12,097 nt of DNA from Pseudomonadota bacterium (lineage in GTDB: Bacteria > Myxococcota > UBA9042 > PHBI01). A program made the translations under genes and the position numbers. The first letter of the stretch is position 1. Each line of letters starts with the position of its first letter. The notes below the pieces were generated by a model. That model was not told the DNA's origin. It ran no database searches and saw nothing but the letters and a program-made list of their open reading frames with translations. Shown one piece after another: positions 6,801 through 12,097 of the stretch. The DNA lies in assembly GCA_005788935.1 (NCBI GenBank), contig SYAK01000360.1, forward strand, positions 1 to 12,097. The letters are read 5' to 3'.

Positions 6801-8387
6801 GATTTCCCGCTCACCGGCCGCGTCGGCTACACGTTCAGCGGCTGGTTCACGGGCCGCAACGGCGCGGGGACGCGGGTCGAGGCCGGGACCGTGGTCGCCA
6901 TCGCGCGCGATCATGTGCTCTACGCGGCGTGGGTGCCGCGCGCTTGCACGGTGACGTTCGACCCGGGCCTCGGGACGCCCCCCGTTCCCGATTCGCGCGC
7001 GGTCACCTTCGACGCACCCTACGGGGCGCTCGCGACGACGAGCCGCCTCGGCTACCGATTCACGGGCTGGTGGACCGAGGACGCGGGTGGCGTGGAGATT
7101 ACGACAGGCACGGTCGTGACGACGGCCCGCGACCACGTGCTGCATGCCCGGTGGGAGCCCGTCTCGATGACGGTCACCTTCAACGCCGGCCTCGGTACAC
7201 CCGCGAGCCCGCCTTCGAAGGCGGTGACCTTTGACGCGCTCTACGGCGCGCTCGCGACCACCACACGGAGCGGCTTCCTGTTCCGCGGCTGGTGGACGGG
7301 CAGCGGCGGGACGGGCACCGAGGTGACGGCTGTGACGACAGTCTTCGCCACGGCCGATCACGCGCTCCACGCCCGCTGGGAGAGCGCGTGTTCGAGCCCG
7401 TGCCTGAATGGCGGCTTCTGTTCGGGCGTCAACCAGTGCACCTGTGTCAACGGCTACACGGGCGCCACCTGCAGCGTCGCTCCCGTCCCGCCGCCCGGCT
7501 TCGTCTTTGTCCCGCCTGGGCCCTTCAACATGGGCTCACCCCTGACCGAGGCGGGGCGCGACGCCGACGAGAACCAGGTCGGCGTCACGCTGACGCGCGG
7601 CTTCTTCATCGGGCAGCACGAGGTGACGCTCGGCCAGTGGAAGGCGCGGGCGGGCAAGGCGCCGAATGGCATCGCGGGTGACACGCAGAACAGTGACTAC
7701 ATCGCCAACTGCGGTGACACCTGTCCCGTCATCGAGGTCTCCTGGTGGAGCGTCCTCGGCTACGCCAACGCGCTGAGCCAGGCCGAGGGACTGCCTCCAT
7801 GCTACACGATGCCGACGACGCTGCCTGGGGGCGGATCGGCGTGCACCGGGGACTGGCAGGGCGGGCGGCTCGACTGCGGCGACCAGCTGCCGGTCATCGC
7901 GACAGGGACCGTCTACGCCTGCAGCGGCTACCGCCTGCCGACAGAGGCCGAGTGGGAGTTCGCGGCGCGCGCGGGCACCACCACCGCCACCCCGCTCGGC
8001 AACGTCACGAACACCTGCCTCACGCAGGCGAGCCTCGACCCGATCGCGTGGTGGGCCGCCACGCGTCGGGAGTTCGGTGCGCAGGTCACCTACCCGAGCG
8101 TCGTCGGGGCGAAGGCCGCGACCGGATCGGGCCTCTTCGACATGTTCGGCAACGTGGCGGAGTGGGTCTGGGACCGTTATGCGGGCCCGGCCGATTCGAT
8201 CGCGCGCTTCGTGCTGCCTGGCGGCGAAGATCCTCAGCTCTTCCGAGAAGGTGCCAAGCGTGGCCTGCGTGGCGGCAGCTACGAGAGCTGTACTCCGGCG
8301 CTGCGCGCGGCCGCCCGGGACGCCCGCTCCTACAGTGACACGCTGCCGTGGCTCGGCTTCCGCCTCGTCCGGACCGCGGGGCCCTGA
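3822..8387 (+). CDS. giant surface lipoprotein: Cys-rich region, 12 InlB-type repeats, EGF, SUMF1-like domain
   Basis: A predicted lipid-anchored surface protein of 1,521 residues. A basic n-region and hydrophobic core lead to the lipobox LAAC, with Cys39 as the acylated residue; the next residues, GDS, make inner-membrane retention uncertain. The ATG at 3822 has AGGTGAG upstream. The ATG at 3879 lacks a ribosome site but gives an ideal 19-residue signal, so it remains an alternative. Order of parts: a Ser/Thr/Asp-rich linker; a Cys-rich region to about 288 with many CxxDxxC-like pairs resembling Dickkopf-N-type modules; twelve Flg_new/InlB B repeats (290-1186); one EGF-like module (1190-1217); and a SUMF1/FGE-fold domain (1226-1521). 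Family knowledge associates B repeats with rigid surface stalks and adhesion. SUMF1 folds are used both as formylglycine oxidases and as non-catalytic binding heads. The likely role is adhesion or cell contact, which is an inference. It is flanked by unrelated genes and seems to be a single-gene transcript. Confidence 0.9.
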   Translation: MNERRPVVRPMYLAPASRAMRHRVRLLVLLGVFAQLAACGDSDNGSSTDATCTPGADGCPCSEAAPCDPRADAGPASDLGATVDVAPGLDGGGLSGPSCEGGPPLEAFCPCRDDEDCGSSVCLPARDDAATALCSRTCFDACPEGWSCTPVQLPGTDPVFMCVQMHLNLCRPCTTDAQCQTGPAPSTADRCVVHGDTAGSFCGTACEVDADCPGGFACREARALENGATVRQCLPADPGASCECSARAVSEGAWTRCSYGDCQGTRTCSPDGLSACLDPDGGACQLDSAVRVRFDAQGGTPVLPDTRELPLGQPYGALPETTRAGHDFLGWWTETGGQGSRVFESTLVARSEPHVLYAAWSGTSALVTFEPAGGSVPIPSAKQVTFGGTYGGLPTSDREGYAFDGWWTTPEGAGERVTPTSLVAIEGPHTLWARWRPGTFTVSFDPRGGSAVNPATVTVTFGSAYGELPTSQRPGFAFAGWNTSADGTGAAVTAATEVATPRNHTLFATWKALAIAVAFDAGDGETPVPTTKNVTFAEAYGPLAVTFRRGHVFDGWYTEAGGQGSLVEPMTRVTNPAPHTLHAGWTVARYRVTFDPDGGSQPIPGAREVTWGTAYGPLPTTAREGYTFAGWHTGRDGAGTPVEPTTTVDIAEAHTLYARWTPNTYAVTFDAGEGEAATPPGKTVTFGAAYGALATTARIGYRFDGWATAPDGAGVLVTDATPVTRAADHTLHARWTAEQITVRFDSAGGAEPEPPTRVVTYDAPYGPLATTTRPGYDFGGWFKAPGGPAGGGDAVTSATPVEDPSSHTLYAHWIAKQLAVTFLPASGAPPTPGTKLVTFDSPYGALATTSRPGYTLAGWWTEADGGSEVTPESRVTNPEPHALHARWTANQYTVTFSSAGTPPAPGSKRVTFATPYGPLATTARDGYVFTGWWTAPAGGLEVRPESVVETAGPHTLHAQWRGATYTVTFDPDGGTAVDPTTQAVVFASPYPVADFPLTGRVGYTFSGWFTGRNGAGTRVEAGTVVAIARDHVLYAAWVPRACTVTFDPGLGTPPVPDSRAVTFDAPYGALATTSRLGYRFTGWWTEDAGGVEITTGTVVTTARDHVLHARWEPVSMTVTFNAGLGTPASPPSKAVTFDALYGALATTTRSGFLFRGWWTGSGGTGTEVTAVTTVFATADHALHARWESACSSPCLNGGFCSGVNQCTCVNGYTGATCSVAPVPPPGFVFVPPGPFNMGSPLTEAGRDADENQVGVTLTRGFFIGQHEVTLGQWKARAGKAPNGIAGDTQNSDYIANCGDTCPVIEVSWWSVLGYANALSQAEGLPPCYTMPTTLPGGGSACTGDWQGGRLDCGDQLPVIATGTVYACSGYRLPTEAEWEFAARAGTTTATPLGNVTNTCLTQASLDPIAWWAATRREFGAQVTYPSVVGAKAATGSGLFDMFGNVAEWVWDRYAGPADSIARFVLPGGEDPQLFREGAKRGLRGGSYESCTPALRAAARDARSYSDTLPWLGFRLVRTAGP
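4689..7385 (+). repeat. twelve tandem InlB-type B repeats (Flg_new / Listeria-Bacteroides repeat)
   Basis: Twelve protein repeats of about 72-78 residues follow one another without linkers. The pattern is VTFDxxGG, about six residues, then P...K.VTF..xYGxLxTTxRxGYxFxGWWT, a variable Gly-rich turn, a Val/Thr segment, and HxLxARW. Starts fall near 4689, 4917, 5142, 5367, 5592, 5817, 6042, 6276, 6498, 6717, 6948 and 7170. Copies 1-3 and 5 carry LP(E/T)T or LPTS at the turn. Copies 6-9, 11 and 12 carry LATT. Copy 7 has an extra Gly-rich insertion and copy 10 a longer YPVADFPLTG turn. The DNA of the copies has diverged, so this is an old expansion kept by selection on the protein. Confidence 0.93.
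7389..7472 (+). other. EGF-like module within the lipoprotein
   Basis: Six cysteines follow the EGF spacing: CSSPC, LNGGFC, NQCTC, then NGYTGATC. The CxNGGxC and GYxGxxC signatures are both present. It separates the repeat stalk from the C-terminal head and is probably disulfide-bonded outside the cytoplasm. Confidence 0.85.
7497..8384 (+). other. SUMF1 / formylglycine-generating-enzyme-fold domain of the lipoprotein
   Basis: Landmarks of the fold appear in order: FVPPGPFNMGSP, FFIGQHEVTLGQW, PVIEVSWWSVLGYAN, YRLPTEAEWEFAARAG, GLFDMFGNVAEWVWD, LRGGSYESC and LGFRLVR. In active FGE the GGSY motif is followed by two catalytic cysteines five residues apart. Here only one Cys is present (YESC), in a shifted position, and ALRAAAR replaces the second. 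The domain is therefore probably a binding head or structural cap rather than an oxidase. Confidence 0.88.
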
Positions 8388-8465
8388 CGGGCGACAGAGC
8401 GCGCTCGGGTCGCTCGCTGCGAACGACTTCACCTGGCTGTCGCGCTGATGTCGCACGGCCATGTG

Positions 8466-8487
8466 CCCATCGTGACCCATCGTGACC
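8466..8487 (+). repeat. 10-bp tandem direct repeat upstream of the PilZ-gene promoter
   Basis: CCCATCGTGA occurs twice back to back (8466-8475 and 8476-8485), followed by CC. The copies are exactly one helical turn apart. The pair ends seven bases before the -35 box at 8494, a position typical of an activator site. A regulatory role is an inference. Confidence 0.5.
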
Positions 8488-8493
8488 TCGGTC

Positions 8494-8523
8494 TTGACGC
8501 CTCGGCGCGCTGACCGTTACGAT
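8494..8523 (+). promoter_or_regulatory. predicted promoter of the PilZ gene
   Basis: TTGACG at 8494-8499 and TACGAT at 8518-8523 are separated by 18 bases. This is the best-looking sigma70-type promoter in the window. Transcription would start near 8530, giving a leader of about 70 bases before the ATG at 8598. A TTG in frame at 8523 overlaps the -10 box and is not a plausible start codon. Confidence 0.6.
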
Positions 8524-8597
8524 TGTCGACCCTTCGACGAGGGCCCGCCCACCGCGACAGGCGCCCTCTGCCCGCCGAACCCCGACGAGGCCACCCC

Positions 8598-8978
8598 ATG
8601 AGCCATCCGGACCGCAGCCCGAACCGCAGCCCGAACCGCCGAAGAAGCGCGCGCGCCTCGGTCGACTTCTTTGTCGAAGAGCACCGCGAGGGCCGCAGCT
8701 GGCTCCACCCCGCCATCGACCTCTCGGTTGACGGGATCTACGTGCTCGCCTCGGACGACCGGCGCGTGGTCGATCCGACGGCCGAGCTCACGATCTCGTT
8801 CACGCTCCCGACCGGGACGCTCGTGAGAGCCGGGGCGCGCATCGCTTACGTTGACGATCGCCTCGGTCAGCGCGGACTCGGTCTCGCCTTCACGACGCTC
8901 GACGAGGCGCACCGGGGTGAAATCGAGTCCTACGTGGACGCCGTGCGCACCGCGGTGGGTCGTCAGGACGAGGCCTGA
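8598..8978 (+). CDS. PilZ-domain protein, predicted cyclic di-GMP receptor
   Basis: A 126-residue cytosolic protein made of little more than one PilZ domain. PilZ domains bind the second messenger cyclic di-GMP and pass the signal to partner proteins controlling motility, adhesion or exopolysaccharide. Both ligand-binding motifs are present: RxxxR (Arg15 to Arg19, in RRSAR) and DxSxxG (DLSVDG, Asp41 to Gly46). A typical beta-barrel pattern follows (LTISFTLP, GARIAYVDD, RGLGLAFTTL) and ends in a helix. The ATG at 8598 is preceded by GAGG at 8587-8590, seven bases away. The extreme N-terminus holds a repeated RSPN motif encoded by a 12-bp duplication. The gene has its own promoter and ends six bases before the stop codon of the convergent mutS. 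A link to the upstream surface lipoprotein is possible through c-di-GMP-controlled adhesion, but nothing in the sequence proves it. Confidence 0.88.
   Translation: MSHPDRSPNRSPNRRRSARASVDFFVEEHREGRSWLHPAIDLSVDGIYVLASDDRRVVDPTAELTISFTLPTGTLVRAGARIAYVDDRLGQRGLGLAFTTLDEAHRGEIESYVDAVRTAVGRQDEA
8611..8634 (+). repeat. 12-bp tandem duplication in the PilZ gene
   Basis: ACCGCAGCCCGA is present twice in a row (8611-8622 and 8623-8634), giving the repeated residues RSPN just before the RxxxR motif. The two copies are identical, so this is probably a recent in-frame slippage event. Confidence 0.85.
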
Positions 8979-8984
8979 CCGGTC

Positions 8985-11642
8985 TCAGCCTGGACGTCGC
9001 GGCTCGGCCGCGAGGGTCTTCAGGCGGTAGAGCAGCTCGTGGGCGGCCCGCGGCGACAGATCGTCGGGGTTGACGGCGCGGAGCGCGTCGCGCAGTGGGT
9101 CGGAGGGTGGCGCTGCTGGCGGCTCCTCGGGTCCGGTCGCGCGGCTGGCGGACCCCGACGCGGGCGGCGCGAAGAGTGACAGCTGGGCGGCCCGCTTGCG
9201 GGCACTCGGACCACGCGCGAGGCGGGGCTCGGAGTCGGGGTCGATGGCCATCGCCTCGAGGTTCGCAAGGATCTGGCGTGCACGATCGATGACGCCATGC
9301 GGGACGCCTGCGAGGCGCGCGACCTGCAATCCGTAGCTGCGGCTGGCACCTCCCGGGACGAGGCGGCGCAGGAAGATGATGTCGTCCTGCCACTCGCGGA
9401 CGGCGATCGAGAAGTTCGCGACCGTGTCGCGCGTCTCGGCGAGGGCCACGAGCTCGTGAGAGTGCGTCGCGAACAGCGTGCGGGCGCGGAGGCGGTCGGC
9501 GATGTGCTCGGCGATGCTCCAGGCGAGCGAGAGCCCGTCCCAGGTCGACGTCCCGCGGCCGATCTCGTCTAGGACGATGAGGCTTTGTGGGGTCGCGCGG
9601 GTCAGGATTTCGGCCGTCTCGGTCATCTCGACCATGAAGGTCGACCGCCCATGTGCGAGGTCGTCGGACGCCCCGACCCGGGTGAAGATGCGGTCGACGA
9701 GCCCGATGGTCGCGCGCTCGGCCGGGACGAGCGAGCCCATGGGGGCGAGGATGGCGATGAGCGCCGTCTGGCGCAGGACGGTCGACTTGCCCGCCAGGGT
9801 CGGACCGGTCAGGACCATCAGCGGGCGCGCCGCGTCGAGCGCCACGTCGTTCGGGACGAATTCGCCCGTGGGCAGGTTCGCCTCGACGACGGGGTGGCGC
9901 CCGCCGACGATGTCGAGGACCGGGTGGGCGACGATGGTCGGCGCGGTCCAGTTGTGGCGCGCCGCGACGTACGCCAGGGTGCAGGCGACGTCGACCGTGG
10001 CGAGGCCGCGGGCCGCGGCCTGGATGGTCGGGGTGAGGGCCGCGAGTCGGGTCCGCAAGGCCTCGAAGAGCGAGGTCTCGAGGGCGAGGCGGCGGTCCTC
10101 GGCCCCGAGGATCTTCTCCTCGCGCTCCTTCAGCTCGGGCGTGTAGTAGCGCTCGGCGTTCGCGAGCGTCTGCTTGCGCAGCCAGGTGGGCGGCACGAGG
10201 TGCAGGTTCGAGCGGGTCACCTCGATGAAGTACCCGAAGACATTGTTGAATTTGATCTTGGCCGAGCTGATGCCCGAGCTTGCGCGGAGCGACTCGCCGT
10301 AGGCCGCGAACCAGTCGCGTCCCTCGCGGGCGATGGCGTTGAGCTCGTCGAGCTGCGCGTCGACGCCGTCACGCATGACGCCGCCGTCCTTCAGCGTGGC
10401 GGGCGGATCGTCGACAAGCGTCGCGCGGATGTCGAAGGCGGCCTCTGGCACGGCCTGCAGACGCGCTGCGAGGTCCGCGAGGGTCGCGTCTGGCGCGGCG
10501 ACGAGCGTGGCGGCGATGACCGGGATCGCCTCGAGGGAGGCGGCGAGCGTCAGCAGCTCGCGCGGGCCCGCCGACCCCGCACAGACGCGGGCCATCAGCC
10601 GCTCGAGGTCGGCGACGGGCTTGAGCGCGTCCCGCAGGCCGTCCCGGGTCGCATGCGCCGAGGTCAGCGCCGCGACGATGTTTTGACGTGCAACGATGGC
10701 GTCGTGGGAGGCGAGCGGCGACAGCAGGTTCTGGCGCAGGAGCCGGCTGCCCATCGCCGTCCGGGTCGTGTCGAGGAAGCCGAGCAGCGACCCTTCGCGC
10801 TGGCCGTCCATCAGCGTCTTGACGAGCTCGAGGTTGCGGACGGTCGTCGGAGGCAGCTCCAGGGACGTATCGGGGCGGGTCTGCTCGAGCGGCTGCAGCG
10901 CGAGCTCGCCCTCCTTGTGCATCGCGCGGGCGTAGGCGGCGACCGCTGTGGCGGCGCGTTCGGCCATGGGTCGGCCATCATCTGCCTCCGCGCGGCGGGT
11001 CATCGGGGTCTTCGGCAGCGTCTGCGCGACAGCCGAAGCGAGGCTTTCCGCGTGGGTGCCGACGAGCACCTCGCGCGGCTCGAGACGGGCGAGACTCGCG
11101 AGGGCCTGCGCGAGGTCGGGGAAGGCGGCGGCCCCGCGGACGCCCGTCGAGACGTCGAGCCACGCGAGCCCGACCTCGCCATCGGAGGGACCGCGGGTCA
11201 GCGCCGCGAGCCAGTTCGGCGTGTGGCCATCGAGTACCGACGGTTCGAGGACGACGCCGGGCGTGATGATCCGCACGACAGCCCGTTTCACGAGCCCTTT
11301 CGCAAGCTTCGGATCCTCGATCTGCTCACAGATCGCGACCTTCTCGCCCGCCGCGAGCAGGCGCGGCAGATAGCTCGGCAGCGCGTGCCACGGGATCCCG
11401 GCCATCGGGATGGGGTTCGCGTCCGCCTTGTTGCGAGCCGTCAGCGTCAGCTCGAGGATGCGCGCCGCGGTCACGGCGTCCTCGAGGAAGCACTCGTAGA
11501 AGTCGCCCATCCGGAAGAGCAGCAGCGCGTCCGGGCACTCCTGCTTCGCCTCGCGGTACTGCTGCATCATCGGCGTCTGAAACGCGGGATCGTCGTCGAG
11601 CGGTCGATCGGTTGGTCGGTCTTCGTTCATCGCGGCGGCCAT
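8985..11642 (-). CDS. mutS: DNA mismatch repair protein MutS
   Basis: MutS recognises base mismatches and small loops in DNA and recruits MutL with ATP. This copy has 885 residues, near the E. coli length of 853. The start is taken as the ATG at 11642, with AGG seven bases upstream. A TTG at 11648 and an ATG at 11630 are alternatives. The mismatch-binding Phe-x-Glu motif is in RMGDFYECF (Phe48, Glu50). Connector, lever and clamp regions follow. The ATPase has a P-loop GPTLAGKST (613-621), the ASDDLAHGRSTFMVEMTE segment, and Walker B VLDEIGRGTSTWDG (Asp692, Glu693). The C-terminal region carries the beta-clamp motif QLSLF (820-824) and ends with the helix-turn-helix tetramer domain (NPDDLSPRAAHELLYRLK). 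The family P-loop is normally GPNMxGKST; Asn-Met is replaced here by Thr-Leu. It is transcribed towards the PilZ gene, with six bases between stops. Full length, not truncated. Confidence 0.97.
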   Translation of the reverse strand: MAAAMNEDRPTDRPLDDDPAFQTPMMQQYREAKQECPDALLLFRMGDFYECFLEDAVTAARILELTLTARNKADANPIPMAGIPWHALPSYLPRLLAAGEKVAICEQIEDPKLAKGLVKRAVVRIITPGVVLEPSVLDGHTPNWLAALTRGPSDGEVGLAWLDVSTGVRGAAAFPDLAQALASLARLEPREVLVGTHAESLASAVAQTLPKTPMTRRAEADDGRPMAERAATAVAAYARAMHKEGELALQPLEQTRPDTSLELPPTTVRNLELVKTLMDGQREGSLLGFLDTTRTAMGSRLLRQNLLSPLASHDAIVARQNIVAALTSAHATRDGLRDALKPVADLERLMARVCAGSAGPRELLTLAASLEAIPVIAATLVAAPDATLADLAARLQAVPEAAFDIRATLVDDPPATLKDGGVMRDGVDAQLDELNAIAREGRDWFAAYGESLRASSGISSAKIKFNNVFGYFIEVTRSNLHLVPPTWLRKQTLANAERYYTPELKEREEKILGAEDRRLALETSLFEALRTRLAALTPTIQAAARGLATVDVACTLAYVAARHNWTAPTIVAHPVLDIVGGRHPVVEANLPTGEFVPNDVALDAARPLMVLTGPTLAGKSTVLRQTALIAILAPMGSLVPAERATIGLVDRIFTRVGASDDLAHGRSTFMVEMTETAEILTRATPQSLIVLDEIGRGTSTWDGLSLAWSIAEHIADRLRARTLFATHSHELVALAETRDTVANFSIAVREWQDDIIFLRRLVPGGASRSYGLQVARLAGVPHGVIDRARQILANLEAMAIDPDSEPRLARGPSARKRAAQLSLFAPPASGSASRATGPEEPPAAPPSDPLRDALRAVNPDDLSPRAAHELLYRLKTLAAEPRRPG

Positions 11643-11978
11643 CTTCAAGCCTTAGCAGGCGTCGCAGGCCCGGGCAACGGCCGCGATCGACCACCGCGCG
11701 GCGCGACGGCCCGCCGAGGCCATCCTGCAGCGTCGACCTCGGTTCGGGTCCCGACGCGGGCCTTCGGTGGTCTGGCGATGAATGGCCGGCATCGGCCGTG
11801 CGGCCCCTCCAGCGCGCCTGGCGACCTCACGCCGTCAGACCTGACGACGGAGCGGCACCGTCCAGCGCGGCGAGCGGACGCGACGCCAGGTGCCCAACTC
11901 GAGTCAGGCGGGGTCGTCGACCTCAACGATGAGCCAGCTCTGAGCTGGCCTCGCGGCGTCCCCGCGCGCGGGCGCCGC
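11643..11978. other. 336-base stretch without a convincing gene, with inverted repeats
   Basis: This stretch holds the upstream region of mutS and the downstream end of the leftward partial gene. Short open frames on both strands have no ribosome site or family resemblance. Inverted repeats are GGCCG/CGGCC at 11784-11797, a 7-bp stem at 11933-11949 and a 12-base perfect palindrome at 11961-11972. I see no convincing -35/-10 pair for mutS. Confidence 0.5.
11933..11949 (-). terminator. hairpin downstream of the leftward partial gene, possible terminator
   Basis: GCCAGCT (11933-11939) and AGCTGGC (11943-11949) form a perfect 7-bp stem with the loop CTG. It lies about 30 bases beyond the stop codon at 11979-11981 of the leftward gene. 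Read on the minus strand it is followed by TCATCGTTGA and not a T-run. A role in termination or in 3'-end stability is plausible but weakly supported. Confidence 0.35.
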
Positions 11979-12097
11979 TCAGCTGACGTCGAGGCTCAGC
12001 GCCCCGTCGAGCAGCGTCAGCCCGCCACCCCGCGTCGGCGCGAGCTCGAGCCGCGCGGCCGCCACCCCGTCGAGGTCGGCGAGCGCGGCCGCGAGGC
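11979..12097 (-). CDS. C-terminal end of an unknown leftward gene (truncated by window edge)
   Basis: On the minus strand an open frame enters at the window edge and ends at a TGA (11979-11981). It gives about 38 residues ending GGLTLLDGALSLDVS. The fragment alternates Ala/Leu-rich helix-like sequence (LAAALADLDGVAAARLEL) with a short Gly-rich turn and a final strand-like segment. This looks like real protein and not random GC-rich frame. A hairpin follows the stop codon. The fragment is too short to name a family. It would be transcribed in the same direction as mutS, 336 bases upstream of it. Confidence 0.5.
   Translation of the reverse strand, partial: LAAALADLDGVAAARLELAPTRGGGLTLLDGALSLDVS

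Noticed and set aside
5619..7370. Long open frame of 583 codons on the minus strand
   Set aside because: It lies fully opposite the repeat lipoprotein gene, is extremely rich in Arg and Gly, and shows no family motif. In very GC-rich DNA, antisense frames stay open by codon bias, and the regular repeats make this stronger.
4689..7385. Repeat array considered as CRISPR or non-coding satellite
   Set aside because: The units are about 220 bases, diverged in DNA and conserved in protein with a known repeat signature, without spacers.
8997..9013. Perfect 7-bp hairpin considered as a terminator for the PilZ gene
   Set aside because: It lies inside the last codons of mutS, where TCGCGGC/GCCGCGA simply encodes the Ala-Glu-Pro-Arg end, and no T-run follows.
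11612..11932. Plus-strand open frame of 106 codons upstream of mutS
   Set aside because: It overlaps the mutS start, has no ribosome site, and its Arg/Pro/Ser-rich translation matches no family.

Overview
The window is uniformly very GC-rich. It carries six complete protein genes, two genes cut by the window edges and one tRNA gene. A long Cys-rich lipoprotein ending in a SUMF1-type domain, a PilZ protein, an AmpG-like permease and short TTGAC-type promoters together suggest a GC-rich myxobacterium or bradymonad relative (the former Deltaproteobacteria). This taxonomic reading is an inference from style and gene content; no marker gene settles it.

Left part (1-1183): the window opens in the tail of a protein ending in a Lys/Pro/Glu/Ala-rich low-complexity segment with three perfect-period 12-residue repeats. 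A helical hypothetical protein follows on the same strand. Next is a tRNA with anticodon CAU, with its own promoter and a good intrinsic terminator. Its anticodon arm looks more like tRNA-Ile2 (lysidine type) than elongator Met.

Middle-left (1184-3618): a compact three-gene operon encodes a SlyD-type FKBP peptidyl-prolyl isomerase, an Rrf2-family transcription regulator with two cysteines in the usual Fe-S/redox segment, and an AmpG-like MFS permease of the muropeptide-uptake family. The genes are 19 and 3 bases apart, so the regulator may control its own operon.

Centre (3619-8387): one gene of about 1,520 codons dominates. It encodes a predicted outer-surface lipoprotein with a lipobox cysteine, an acidic linker, a Cys-rich region, twelve tandem InlB-type B repeats (Flg_new / Listeria-Bacteroides repeat) of about 75 residues, one EGF-like module and a C-terminal SUMF1/FGE-fold domain. 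That domain lacks the paired active-site cysteines of true formylglycine-generating enzyme. This stalk-and-head surface protein is the most unusual object in the window.

Right part (8388-12097): a small single-domain PilZ protein has intact c-di-GMP-binding motifs and its own promoter, preceded by a 10-bp tandem repeat. It converges on a full-length mutS gene, with six bases between the stop codons. The mutS P-loop departs from the usual GPNMxGKST. After a 336-base non-coding stretch with several inverted repeats, the last 39 codons of a leftward gene run off the window edge.
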